Source: Methylosarcina fibrata AML-C10 (GTDB lineage Bacteria; Pseudomonadota; Gammaproteobacteria; Methylococcales; Methylomonadaceae). Taken from it: DNA of 64,000 nucleotides. Made by a program: the position numbers and the translations under genes. The stretch lies in contig NZ_KB889965.1 in assembly GCF_000372865.1 (NCBI RefSeq), positions 1,509,902 through 1,573,901 on the forward strand, in the 5' to 3' direction. Shown here piece after piece: positions 54,929 to 63,793 of the stretch (the first letter of the stretch is position 1; every line of letters begins with the position of its first letter). A model generated the notes under the pieces. It was not told the origin of the DNA, ran no database searches, and saw only the letters and a program-made list of their open reading frames with translations.

Positions 54929-55900
54929 ATGAACCAGGACACCCGTTTTTTTGTCGCCGGCCATCAGGGCATGGTGGGTTCGGCCATTTGCCGGCAATTG
55001 CAGGCGCAGGGTTATCATAACCTCATTACCCGCACCCGCGGCGAACTCGATCTGCTCGATCAGCAGGCGGTCCGCGATTTCATGCAGCAAGAAAAGCCGG
55101 AGTACGTGATCCTGGCGGCGGCAAAAGTCGGCGGCATTTACGCCAATAACGAGTATCCGGCCGACTTCATTTATGAAAATTTGATGATCGAGGCCAACGT
55201 CATCCATCAGGCTTACCTGGCCGGCTGCAAGCGCCTGTTGTTTCTGGGCAGTTCGTGCATTTATCCGAGACTGGCCGACCAGCCGATGACCGAATCGTCG
55301 CTGTTGACCGGCACGCTGGAGTCGACCAACGAGCCGTATGCGGTAGCCAAGATTGCCGGCATCAAGCTGTGCGAATCCTACAACCGACAATACGGCATCG
55401 ATTACCGTTCAGTGATGCCGACCAATCTGTACGGACCTCACGATAATTTTCATGCCAAAAACAGTCACGTGATCCCTGCCCTTTTGCGCCGCTTCCACGA
55501 AGCCAAACTGGCGAATCTCGCCGAAGTGGAAGTCTGGGGCACGGGCCAGGCCAAACGGGAATTTTTGTACGTCGAAGACATGGCGGCCGCCAGCCTGCAC
55601 GTGATGCGGCTGAACTCGGTCACCCTCGCGAAACATACCCATCCGATGCTGTCCCATATCAACATCGGCACCGGCAAGGACATTACGATCCGGTCGCTGG
55701 TTGATGAAGTGGTGCGGGTGACCGGTTATCAGGGCCGGGTCATCTGGAATACCCAAATGCCCGACGGCACGCCCAGAAAATTGATGGACGTTTCTCGCCT
55801 TGAATCCCTGGGCTGGAAATACCGTACCGAACTGCCGGAAGGTTTGCAATTGACTTACCAATGGTTTTTGGAAAATCAGGATCGGTTTCGGGATTCCTAA
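54929..55900 (+). CDS. fcl: GDP-L-fucose synthase
   Basis: Epimerase-reductase that completes GDP-L-fucose synthesis. [18 protein letters not shown] (NADPH binding), [20 protein letters not shown], the catalytic Tyr-x3-Lys in [19 protein letters not shown] and [20 protein letters not shown] mark Fcl/WcaG. 323 aa. Coupled to gmd with AAGGAG before the ATG. Presence of both genes predicts fucose, or a related deoxysugar, in the polymer. Confidence 0.95.
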   Translation: MNQDTRFFVAGHQGMVGSAICRQLQAQGYHNLITRTRGELDLLDQQAVRDFMQQEKPEYVILAAAKVGGIYANNEYPADFIYENLMIEANVIHQAYLAGCKRLLFLGSSCIYPRLADQPMTESSLLTGTLESTNEPYAVAKIAGIKLCESYNRQYGIDYRSVMPTNLYGPHDNFHAKNSHVIPALLRRFHEAKLANLAEVEVWGTGQAKREFLYVEDMAAASLHVMRLNSVTLAKHTHPMLSHINIGTGKDITIRSLVDEVVRVTGYQGRVIWNTQMPDGTPRKLMDVSRLESLGWKYRTELPEGLQLTYQWFLENQDRFRDS

Positions 55901-55943
55901 TCGGGATTAGGAGTTTATTTTTCCTAGAACCTGGGCGGGACGA

Positions 55944-55975
55944 AGACTTGCCAGGTTTTAAAAACCTGCAGGTCT
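55944..55975. terminator. Hairpin after gmd-fcl
   Basis: AGACTTGCCAGGTTTT and AAAACCTGCAGGTCT form a near-perfect hairpin, related to the perfect one after aconitase (29467-29501). It probably ends the long EPS transcript. Confidence 0.5.
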
Positions 55976-56030
55976 ATGTTGGCAAGGGATGCAATGTTTC
56001 TGATTCAGAATATAGCTGAAAACTCTCTTG

Positions 56031-56148
56031 TGCCGGACGGGACATGCCTCCCGTCCGTAATCTTTGATGGTTTTGGCATTCAGGATGATTCGAGCGGGTA
56101 TGCAGTTTTCAATCGTTTGGGACGGGATTATACCCCCCCGCCCCGCTC
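56031..56148. repeat. ~115-bp repeat, copy 1
   Basis: Starts TGCCGGACGGGACATGCC with an internal hairpin CGGACGGG/CCCGTCCG and ends with a second GC-rich hairpin (GACGGGATTATACCCCCCC). Copies at 56765 and 57552 share the same order of motifs, including GGATGATTCGAGCGGGTATG in copies 1 and 2. Confidence 0.75.
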
Positions 56149-56180
56149 AGAGTAAAAAAACAATTCAACAGGAGCCAAGT

Positions 56181-56449
56181 ATGCCTACGATCAGTATGTT
56201 TTATGGCATTTTAGTATCGATGTATTTGCTTGATACGCAAAAACATCATTCGCCGCATATTCATGTGCGTTATGCTGAATTTAAAGCGTCTATCGAAATA
56301 CCTTCAGGTAATGTACTGGAGGCAGTTTGCCTGGCAAACAAATGAAGTTGGTTCAGGCTTGGATTGTCTTGCATGCCGATGAACTGATGGCTGACTGGGA
56401 ACTTGCCGTTTCCGGTGAAACTCCTTATAAAATCGACCCACTGCGCTGA
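56181..56449 (+). pseudogene. DUF4160 protein gene with a frameshift
   Basis: The start is clear (MPTISMFYGILVSMYLLDTQ, KHHSPHIHVRYAEFKASIEI), preceded by AGGAGCC. The frame stops at 56343. In another frame the expected second half follows (GSLPGKQMKLVQAWIVLHAD, ELMADWELAVSG) with a stop at 56447. One lost base near 56318 accounts for it. DUF4160 is nearly always paired with DUF2442, as here, and the pair is suspected of being a toxin-antitoxin-like module. Confidence 0.72.
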
Positions 56450-56461
56450 AACGTTTATCTT

Positions 56462-56701
56462 ATGACACCCGATATCATTGCCGTTAAAGATTTGGCTAAT
56501 TATGAATTGCTTGTCACTTTTGCCGGCGGAGAAAAGCGTCGTTTTTCCATGCGCCCATATCTTAACTACCCCGGTTATCAACTATTAAGGCAACCCGGAA
56601 AATTCCAGTTAGCGCACGTGTCGAATGGCACGGTGGCTTGGTCCGAGGATGTCGATATATCGCCTGATACGTTGTATATCAAAGGAGAGCCTGTTCTGTG
56701 A
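56462..56701 (+). CDS. DUF2442 domain protein
   Basis: A 79-aa protein: DIIAVKDLANYELLVTFAGG, EKRRFSMRPYLNYPGYQLL, then GTVAWSEDVDISPDTLYIKG. This is a standard DUF2442 sequence. It follows the DUF4160 gene by 12 bp. Intact, unlike its partner. Confidence 0.82.
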   Translation: MTPDIIAVKDLANYELLVTFAGGEKRRFSMRPYLNYPGYQLLRQPGKFQLAHVSNGTVAWSEDVDISPDTLYIKGEPVL

Positions 56702-56764
56702 CGCAGCACGCAATTAACCGACGCAAGGCAGCACCCATGCTTAGTGCAGGAATCGACACGCCTG

Positions 56765-56883
56765 TGCCGGACGGGACATGCCTCCTATACGTAATGTTTG
56801 ACGGTTTTAGCATTCAGGATGATTCGAGCGGGTATGCAGTTTTCAAACGTTTGAGACGGGATTGCTATCCCCGCCCTGCTTGA
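56765..56883. repeat. ~115-bp repeat, copy 2
   Basis: Very similar to copy 1 at 56031. It separates the DUF4160/DUF2442 module from the YefM/YoeB module. Confidence 0.75.
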
Positions 56884-56962
56884 GTTATGGCAAGGAGGTA
56901 AACAAGAGGGCATGCGCGAAGACAGGCGGGAGGACTGATAATTGTCCCCGTCTATTTGTTTA

Positions 56963-56981
56963 TGTACAATATGTCTGTACA
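56963..56981. promoter_or_regulatory. YefM operator (two TGTACA hexamers)
   Basis: TGTACA at 56963-56968 and again at 56976-56981, 16 bp before the antitoxin start. Paired TGTACA palindromes are the known binding sites of YefM-YoeB, so this module is probably autorepressed. Confidence 0.7.
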
Positions 56982-56996
56982 AATAATGGAGGTATT

Positions 56997-57278
56997 ATGA
57001 CAATTGAAACCACTTATAGCCAAGCGCGCGAGCAATTGAAAACGTTGATGGATCGCGCTGTGGATGATCATGAGGTGATTGTTGTGCGGCGCAGGAGCGG
57101 AGGGGCAGTCGCCATGATTGCGGCGGACGAACTTGAAAGCTTGCTGGAAACCGCACATTTACTGCGTTCACCCAAGAATGCGGAACGCTTGCTGACGGCA
57201 TTGGCGCGGGCACGGTCGGAAAACGTGGCGCCGATATCGCTTGCAGACCTTGAGCAAAAGCTGGGGATCGATGAGTAA
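56997..57278 (+). CDS. yefM: YefM/Phd-family antitoxin
   Basis: A 93-aa DNA-binding antitoxin that represses its own operon and blocks YoeB. TTYSQAREQLKTLMDRAVDD, EVIVVRRRSGGAVAMIAADE and LESLLETAHLLRSPKNAERL are typical. ATG 56997 has GGAGG 4 bp upstream. It overlaps the toxin start by 8 bp. Confidence 0.92.
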   Translation: MTIETTYSQAREQLKTLMDRAVDDHEVIVVRRRSGGAVAMIAADELESLLETAHLLRSPKNAERLLTALARARSENVAPISLADLEQKLGIDE

Positions 57279-57540
57279 CAGCGACCGCGTCGCTGTTTTT
57301 CATCCGGAATTTCTGGAAGACTTGCAATATTGGGTTGAAACTGACCGGCGCGTCGCCAAGCGCTTATTGGAACTTGTGAAAGCTGCGTTGCGCGCTCCCT
57401 TCGACGGCATTGGCAAACCCGAACCGTTAAAATATTTGGGACCGGAGGTGTGGTCCCGGCGTATCACGCAAGAACACCGCTGCGTTTATTTGGTCAAGCA
57501 AGACCGCATTGAATTCTTGCAGGGGCGTTATCACTATTAA
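57271..57540 (+). CDS. yoeB: YoeB/Txe-family mRNA interferase toxin
   Basis: Ribosome-dependent RNase of 89 aa. The C-terminal signature is complete: PFDGIGKPEPLKYLGPEVW, SRRITQEHRCVYLV and the final RYHY with the catalytic His-Tyr. Its start overlaps the antitoxin stop (ATGAGTAA). No defect visible. Confidence 0.93.
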   Translation: MSNSDRVAVFHPEFLEDLQYWVETDRRVAKRLLELVKAALRAPFDGIGKPEPLKYLGPEVWSRRITQEHRCVYLVKQDRIEFLQGRYHY

Positions 57541-57551
57541 CAATACTTCTA

Positions 57552-57667
57552 CGCCGGACAAGATATACATCCCGTCCGTAATGCTTGGAGGATAGGGAAC
57601 TCAAGATAATCCGGGAGGTCGGCAGTCTTCAAACGTTTGCGGCGGACTTGTCCCCCTGTCCCGTTCG
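57552..57667. repeat. ~115-bp repeat, copy 3 (diverged)
   Basis: Keeps CGCCGGAC at the start, CCCGTCCGTAATG, CAGTCTTCAAACGTTTG and a GC-rich end. It is more diverged than copies 1 and 2. It lies directly after yoeB. Confidence 0.6.
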
Positions 57668-57681
57668 GAATTGAAGTTTTA

Positions 57682-58093
57682 TCATACCAAAAGCTGACCT
57701 GCCAAAACTTTAGAAGAGTTTTTCATAGCCGTGCAGAGATATATTCTTTCGCCCAGGTTGGTGTACGAAGAGCAAATGAATTCGTTTCTTCTTAACAGGC
57801 AGTACTTTATCTGGCCCAGACCGGTGTGAAACCAATAAGATAAAGTGTCATGCCGGACTGCTGTAAAGATGTAACTTATTGACGCCACGGCTCTCTATTG
57901 CTATTGCCCTATTACTGATAACGCTCGTCGAACCTCCGTAACCAACCGAAGGCAACAGTTGTTGACTCATAAATTGTCGGCTTATCGTGGCCGCTACCAT
58001 GGCTTTATTCTTACCCAAAGAGACGAGCCAGTTTCCGGGAATGCAATCCTTAACCTCATAATAGATATATTTTTTTGTTAGGCTTTTAAGCAA
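57682..58093 (-). pseudogene. Possible decayed gene of unknown family
   Basis: Two overlapping minus-strand frames could be one broken gene. The first gives VKDCIPGNWLVSLGKNKAMV, then FMSQQLLPSVGYGGSTSVIS; the second continues RHDTLSYWFHTGLGQIKYCL and YTNLGERIYLCTAMK. A frameshift near 57860 would join them. I do not recognise the family with any certainty. It may be chance open frame. Confidence 0.22.
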
Positions 58094-58312
58094 GAAACAT
58101 TAAAAAGATCACATTTTCTTGAGGATGAGTTCGTTATGATTAGTCCATACCGGATGTATAAAGAATGTCGATAATAAATGACTTGGGTTGATTTAATCCG
58201 TTAGTCTAGCTGATTTATTCATGCGCAGCCTGTCACCCATGCATTTTGCACTATACTTAAGGTAACTAAACATTTTGCCATGTAGTTTAATGACTCACTT
58301 TGAGGAAATACT
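58094..58312. other. Upstream region of the initiating transferase gene
   Basis: AT-rich sequence without a gene, presumably the promoter of 58313-59722. No clear operator was found. Confidence 0.35.
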
Positions 58313-59722
58313 ATGGGACTCAGAGGATTAGCCAAAGAATACGCATTTTATTTAAACTTGATCGCCCGCGTCATAGATGCAACATTGGTCTTTGTTGCAG
58401 GCTATCTGGCCTACTATCTGAAGTTTGGACTATCCTTGCTTTTGAATAGCGATTACAGCTCCGCAGTGATGGTGCAAATTTTGTTAACGTCCACCCTCTT
58501 TCCGTTTTTCGGCGTCTATCAATCCTGGCGGGGTAAAAATCTGACGGAACAGCTGTTTACAGTGATCAAAGCGTGGGGATTATCCTTTTTAATTTTAATC
58601 GCAATCGGAGCCTTATTTAAAAATAGCGAGGCCTATTCCAGAGAATGGCTGATTTACTGGGGCACTTATTGCTTAGTCCTGTTGCTGGGTTCCAAGCTGT
58701 TCATCTATAAAGTGATGCAGTCGATCAGAAAAAACGGAAGCAATGAACGGCGCGTGGTGTATATAGGTTCCGTAGAATCGATAAAAAAAATGCATCAGCG
58801 TATCGAGCACTCGACCTGGACCGGTTTTAAAAGCGTGGCCGGCGTCTCGCTCTATGAAGCGGATCGGGATAAGAAATTGCCCATCCGGCATGTGCACGGC
58901 TTGAACAACCTGAAACAGGCCATCAACGATTGCCGGCCGGATGAAGTGTGGGTTGTCACCCATATTACGGATCTGGAAATCGTCGGAAAGGTCAACAGCC
59001 TGCTGCATAATTGCACGGCCAATATCCGGTACATCCCCGACTTAAGCGATACCAAACTGTTTAATTATCCTTCCACTCAATTTCTCGGCATGTTGTCGTG
59101 GGAAGTCAGCGTCACGCCTCATACCGAAAGCCGCTACTTGATTAAATGGCTTGAAGATATCTTGCTGGGCACCTGCATTTTTATTCTGCTGACGCCTTTA
59201 ATGCTGTTGATTGCTCTCGGCATAAAAATCACTTCGCCCGGTCCGGTCTTGTTTAAACAAAAACGGCACGGCTGGAACGGCAAGATCATCAATGTCTATA
59301 AATTCCGCTCCATGCACGTTCATCAGGAAGCGGAAGGGACGGTTACCCAGGCGACCAAAAACGATCCGAGAGTCACCAAATTCGGCGCCTTTCTAAGACG
59401 AACCAACCTGGACGAACTGCCGCAGTTCTTTAATGTGTTGCAAGGACGATTGTCGATTGTCGGCCCAAGGCCTCACGCCTTGGTGCACAATATGGAATAC
59501 AGTGAAAAAATCACCGAATACATGCGCCGGCATAAAGTCAAACCGGGAATCACCGGTTGGGCTCAGGTGAACGGCTGGCGCGGCGAAACGGACACACTGG
59601 AAAAAATGAAAAATCGCGTCGAATGCGACTTCTATTACATTCACAACTGGTCGATCTGGCTGGACTTTAAAATCGTGCTGCTCACTGTGTTGCGTTCCTT
59701 TGTCGATAAAAACGCGTATTGA
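58313..59722 (+). CDS. Initiating undecaprenyl-phosphate sugar phosphotransferase (WcaJ-like)
   Basis: Starts repeat-unit assembly by loading a sugar phosphate, probably glucose-1-P, onto undecaprenyl phosphate. 469 aa: N-terminal membrane helices (VIDATLVFVAGYLAYYLKFG and others), a CoA-binding-like middle domain and the C-terminal bacterial sugar transferase domain (GPVLFKQKRHGWNGKIINVY, KFRSMHV, LRRTNLDELPQFFNVLQG, RLSIVGPRPHA, KPGITGWAQVNGWRGET). GAGGAAAT precedes the ATG. It lies at the end of the EPS locus, apart from the glycosyltransferases. Confidence 0.94.
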   Translation: MGLRGLAKEYAFYLNLIARVIDATLVFVAGYLAYYLKFGLSLLLNSDYSSAVMVQILLTSTLFPFFGVYQSWRGKNLTEQLFTVIKAWGLSFLILIAIGALFKNSEAYSREWLIYWGTYCLVLLLGSKLFIYKVMQSIRKNGSNERRVVYIGSVESIKKMHQRIEHSTWTGFKSVAGVSLYEADRDKKLPIRHVHGLNNLKQAINDCRPDEVWVVTHITDLEIVGKVNSLLHNCTANIRYIPDLSDTKLFNYPSTQFLGMLSWEVSVTPHTESRYLIKWLEDILLGTCIFILLTPLMLLIALGIKITSPGPVLFKQKRHGWNGKIINVYKFRSMHVHQEAEGTVTQATKNDPRVTKFGAFLRRTNLDELPQFFNVLQGRLSIVGPRPHALVHNMEYSEKITEYMRRHKVKPGITGWAQVNGWRGETDTLEKMKNRVECDFYYIHNWSIWLDFKIVLLTVLRSFVDKNAY

Positions 59723-59771
59723 CCGATTTGAAGCGGGTCGGCTCATTCAATAATTTATCTAATTTTTCAAT

Positions 59772-59834
59772 ACGATACGCGGTGCGTACCCTATATGCGA
59801 AAGAGCTATTTTGTAGGGTACGCATCGCGTACCA
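59772..59834. repeat. Inverted dispersed repeat at the ATPase 3' end
   Basis: TACGCGGTGCGTACCCTA (59774) and TAGGGTACGCATCGCGTA (59814) face each other and can form a long hairpin. The same unit is at 31639. The right arm encodes the last codons of the P-type ATPase. Confidence 0.65.
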
Positions 59835-62526
59835 CCTTCCGATTTTGGCGCATGACAAGCCTGAATTTCAGCCACTTTCGTCCTTCTTCCAACAATAACA
59901 GCCCCAACGCAAACGGCACCATGAACAGCCATGCACTCAGGCCAAGCGGCGCGGTGCCGAAAATCAGATTGCCCCAGGGGGTATAGTCGATCATCAGGAT
60001 CAATGCGATTTCCAGCACGACTCCCCATAAAATCATTTTATTGTCGAATAAGCCGCGATGGAACACGCTTCGTTCCGGCGACTGGCACAGAAACACATTG
60101 ACGATCTGCATCACGATGATGGCGCTCAGGCAGGCCGTGGTGGCCTGGAGATAGAGGGTTTCTTCTTTGGCAAGACTTTCGCCCCATTGCCAGCCGCCTT
60201 GATAAAGCACGAAGAAATACGCCGACATGGCGGCCGCCGCTTCGATCACCCCGAGAAACAAATAACTGCGCACCAAAAGGCGGACATCGATCAGTTTTTC
60301 CCTGGCCGGACGCGGCGGCTTCGACATGTTGCCGGCCGCCGGCTTGTCGGCACCGAGACCAAGCGCGGGCACCATATCGGTCCCGAGATCGACGGCCAGA
60401 ATCTGAATGACGGTCAAGGGCAGCGGAATCTTGACCAGCGAAAAAGCCAGATACGGCACGATCTCGGGTATGTTGGACGCCAGAATATACGTCAGAAATT
60501 TGCGGATATTGTCGTAAACGGCGCGCCCTTCCTCAACGGCTGCGACAATGCTGGCGAAATTATCGTCCAGCAACACCATATCGGCGGATTCCTTGGCGAC
60601 GTCGGTTCCGGCGATGCCCATGGCGATGCCGATATCGGCCATTTTCAGGGCCGGCGCGTCGTTGACCCCGTCGCCGGTGACGGCGACAATTTCCTTTTTC
60701 TTTTTCAAAGCGCTAACGATGCGCATTTTCTGATCGGCGCCGACTCGGGCAAAAATAACGTCGGATGCGTCCAGCGCCAGTCTCAGTTGTGTTTCCGACA
60801 GTTTGCGCAGGCGCTCTCCGGTGATGATCACGGGATGTTCCGCCTCAATTAGCCCGATCTGACGCCCGATCGCCAGCGCGGTATGAGGATGGTCCCCGGT
60901 GACCATGATCACCTTGATGCCCGCCTGACGGCATTTCCGTATGGCTTCAGGCACTTCCGGACGGGGCGGATCTTCCAGACCGACAAGGCCGCCCAGAATC
61001 ATATCCCGTTCCATTGCTTCGCCGCCGTGAATGTTTTCCAGATCCCTCCAGGCAAAGGCCAGAACGCGCAATCCCTGCCCCGCCATCGTTTCCTGAGCCT
61101 GAATGAAATCTTTTTTGATCTCGTCGGAAATCGCCCTGACGTCGCCGTCCAGTTGGCAATGCGAGCAACGCTGTAACAGGACTTCCAAGGCTCCTTTGCA
61201 ATAAAGAACCTGCCCGGCCGGCGTTTGATGGATGGTGCTCAACCGTTTGCGGTCGGTATCGAACGGCACTTCGTTGATTTTGGGATAACTGACCGTTTCG
61301 CCGAGGCACGTCTTCGCCATGCGCACCAGCGCAATTTCCATCGGATCGCCCAGCAGTTGAAGCCTGCCGTTGCTCATCGTTTCCTTCAGGTTGTGGCACA
61401 GCAGGGCATTTTCGAACAAGCGCCGGTATTCCTTGGCTATAGGGCGCCGGGACCTCGCTTCCGCCGGCGTAAGAAAGCTCCTGTTGAAATAAAGCGATTT
61501 CGCTTCCATGCGGTTCTCGGTCAGGGTTCCGGTCTTGTCGGTACAAATCACGGTCGCCGAACCCAAAGCCTCCACCGAAGCCAGATGGCGGATCAAGGCG
61601 TTTCGGTGCGCCATGCGCTGAGTCGCCATGGCCAGCGATAGAGTTACCGTCGGTAACAGCCCTTCGGGTACATTGGCGACGATGATGCCGATCGCGAAAA
61701 TGAAGCTGTCCCAGAAAGCCAGTCCCATCCCCTGCCCTATGAAAAAAAAGACGGCGCCTAAAAACACGGCGAGCAGAGCCACAAACCGGCTTAACCGGGT
61801 GATTTCCTTCTGCAGCGGAAAAGTCGTATCGCCTGCGGTTTGCGTCAGATGCGCGATTTTGCCGAACTCGGTATGAAGGCCGGTGGCGAACACGACCGCT
61901 CGCCCTTCACCCGCAACAACGGTGGTCCCCGCCAGCAGGATATTGCGGCTGTGGATCAGGTCTTCTTCGGCTGAAGGACTGGCATCGCGCGCCTGGGGCA
62001 GCGATTCTCCGGTGACGGTCGCATTGTTGACGCGCAGGGAAAACGCGTCCAGCAGACGGCAATCCGCAGGCACGTTATCGCCTTCCTGTAGGCAGATCAC
62101 GTCTCCCGGTGCCAGATCGGCGGCCGTAATCAGGCCGATCGATCCGTTCCTTACCGCTTTGACGTAGTGAGGCAACAGTTTCTGCAAGGCGGCGATGGCT
62201 CGTTCGGCCCGGTACTGCTGCCAAAATGAAAACAGCCCATTAACGACGATGACGCCGAGAATGGCGTAACCCAACGTGGACATATTGCCTCCGGGTTGCT
62301 GCGATTCGGCGAAAAAAGCCAGGGCCGCCGCCAGCCATAGAATCAGGGCGAAAAAATGAGTAAACTCCTTGATGAATTCGAGCCACAACGGCTGTCCTCT
62401 CGCTTCTTCCAACCGGTTCGGACCATACTCGTCCAGGCGCCGCACCGCCTCATGCGGAGACAGTCCGTCAAAGCCGCTGTTCAGGCTTTCAAGCGCTTCT
62501 TCAACGGAGATCTGATGGATTTTCAT
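59806..62526 (-). CDS. P2-type cation-transporting ATPase, Na,K-ATPase-like
   Basis: Ion pump of 906 aa. Cation_ATPase_N start ([20 protein letters not shown]), actuator VTGESLPQ, phosphorylation site [14 protein letters not shown] and hinge [20 protein letters not shown]. The membrane motifs [33 protein letters not shown] and [20 protein letters not shown] resemble Na+,K+-ATPase (P2C) more than calcium pumps. The last residues (VVRDAYPTK) are encoded by a dispersed palindromic repeat and are probably not native. Substrate is inferred only. Confidence 0.9.
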   Translation of the reverse strand: MKIHQISVEEALESLNSGFDGLSPHEAVRRLDEYGPNRLEEARGQPLWLEFIKEFTHFFALILWLAAALAFFAESQQPGGNMSTLGYAILGVIVVNGLFSFWQQYRAERAIAALQKLLPHYVKAVRNGSIGLITAADLAPGDVICLQEGDNVPADCRLLDAFSLRVNNATVTGESLPQARDASPSAEEDLIHSRNILLAGTTVVAGEGRAVVFATGLHTEFGKIAHLTQTAGDTTFPLQKEITRLSRFVALLAVFLGAVFFFIGQGMGLAFWDSFIFAIGIIVANVPEGLLPTVTLSLAMATQRMAHRNALIRHLASVEALGSATVICTDKTGTLTENRMEAKSLYFNRSFLTPAEARSRRPIAKEYRRLFENALLCHNLKETMSNGRLQLLGDPMEIALVRMAKTCLGETVSYPKINEVPFDTDRKRLSTIHQTPAGQVLYCKGALEVLLQRCSHCQLDGDVRAISDEIKKDFIQAQETMAGQGLRVLAFAWRDLENIHGGEAMERDMILGGLVGLEDPPRPEVPEAIRKCRQAGIKVIMVTGDHPHTALAIGRQIGLIEAEHPVIITGERLRKLSETQLRLALDASDVIFARVGADQKMRIVSALKKKKEIVAVTGDGVNDAPALKMADIGIAMGIAGTDVAKESADMVLLDDNFASIVAAVEEGRAVYDNIRKFLTYILASNIPEIVPYLAFSLVKIPLPLTVIQILAVDLGTDMVPALGLGADKPAAGNMSKPPRPAREKLIDVRLLVRSYLFLGVIEAAAAMSAYFFVLYQGGWQWGESLAKEETLYLQATTACLSAIIVMQIVNVFLCQSPERSVFHRGLFDNKMILWGVVLEIALILMIDYTPWGNLIFGTAPLGLSAWLFMVPFALGLLLLEEGRKWLKFRLVMRQNRKVVRDAYPTK

Positions 62527-62976
62527 GGACGGACGGCTAACGCTACGTAAAACGGTGTCCGGAAGAATACCGGATTGAGGGAATGAAAATCAAAAATTGT
62601 TCAAACCGTTCCCGGTTTCCACGGCCATAAATTCAGCGAGAAAGTCTAGACCGCAGGCTTGACATTGCCGGTGGATTGCATAAGAATCCTTCCATACCCC
62701 TACCCGGATAAAATTCCTGTATCGACAGGGGTGTGGCGGTATGAGTTTGTTGCGCGCCGGCTCTGGTAGGCCGGACAAGCTTGTCCTGAGCCCTTCGCCC
62801 ATGCTCAGGAAAGCCCTGCCGAATGGCGAAGCGCACTTTTGTCCCATGGGTATCCGGCATCTTTTTGGTGGATGCGCTTCGCTTATTCACCCTACCACTG
62901 CCACGAACTTAGAACATTGCAAGAAATCAGAAACCGGAGCTTTATTCGGTGTCCGATAAACATTTAAATATCAACC
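62527..62976. other. Intergenic region with REP-like repeats
   Basis: No gene. TCCTGAGC (62784) and GCTCAGGA (62803) form a hairpin. GGTGGATGCGCTTCGCTTATT (62876) belongs to a common REP-like type. Open frames on the minus strand merely run through these repeats. Confidence 0.45.
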
Positions 62977-63726
62977 ATGGAAACCAGACCCGTGTCCTAC
63001 CCCGTGCTTACCCGATTTTCTTTATGCTTTGTTCTGATGCTGTCTGCCTGCCTTATCTTTTCAGCGCGTGCGGACGATAAAGACGACCCGTTCGAAAATG
63101 CCATTCAGGTCAGCGGCACCGGCCGCGTCTCGGTGACTCCGGATAAAGCCGATCTCAATTTATCGGTCGAGGTTCAGGCCAAAACTGCGCAATCCGCACG
63201 GAATCAGGCAGCCACGGCGATGACCGCGTTAATCAAAGCGGTCAAGAATCAGGGCGTGGCGGACAAGGACATTCAGACCCGATACGTTTCGCTGTATCCT
63301 CTCTATGCGCCCGATACCGCCAATAAAGTCAGCGGTTATCATCTCGCCAACCAGGTGACGGTGATCGTTCGCGACATCAGCAAGATCAGCGACATCATCG
63401 ACGATGCGGTCATGGCCGGCGGTAATGCGGCCCGCGTGCAGGGGATCAATCTGGCCATCGATCAACCGGACGTCGCGCTTTCCAAGGCTCGCGAAAAAGC
63501 TTTCGCCGACGCCCGCGCCAAAGCCGAACAATATGCCGGACTGGCCAACGTGAAGCTGGGCCGGGTCATGTTAATCAGCGAAGGCGGCGGCATGCCTCCG
63601 ATCCCGGTCCCTTTCGCGGCGATGAGTGCCATGAGAAGCAAGGAAGCCGCCGATGCCACGCCGGTTCAGGTCGGCGAACAGGAAGTTTCGGTTACCGTGA
63701 ATGTGGTTTTCGCAATTAAAAATTAG
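62977..63726 (+). CDS. SIMPL (DUF541) domain exported protein
   Basis: A 249-aa protein with signal peptide (FSLCFVLMLSACLIFSARAD) and a SIMPL domain: IQVSGTGRVSVTPDKADLNL, LSVEVQAKTAQSARNQAATA, RYVSLYPLY and GYHLANQVTVIVRDISKIS, ending VSVTVNVVFAI. These periplasmic proteins are linked to oxidative stress and membrane integrity, without a known reaction. Transcribed alone. Confidence 0.88.
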   Translation: METRPVSYPVLTRFSLCFVLMLSACLIFSARADDKDDPFENAIQVSGTGRVSVTPDKADLNLSVEVQAKTAQSARNQAATAMTALIKAVKNQGVADKDIQTRYVSLYPLYAPDTANKVSGYHLANQVTVIVRDISKISDIIDDAVMAGGNAARVQGINLAIDQPDVALSKAREKAFADARAKAEQYAGLANVKLGRVMLISEGGGMPPIPVPFAAMSAMRSKEAADATPVQVGEQEVSVTVNVVFAIKN

Positions 63727-63793
63727 ACGGGGCGAGTCTGGCCGATCGATTCTTCGAAACAATGATCCGTACAACAAGTTATAGGGAATCCTT

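Noticed and set aside
56031-57667. Integron cassette array with attC sites
   Set aside because: Repeats separate small gene modules, but I find no R' and R'' core boxes and no tyrosine integrase gene in the window.
62590-62890. Small minus-strand genes between the ATPase and the SIMPL gene
   Set aside because: They run through REP-like repeats, lack ribosome-binding sites and overlap each other in different frames.
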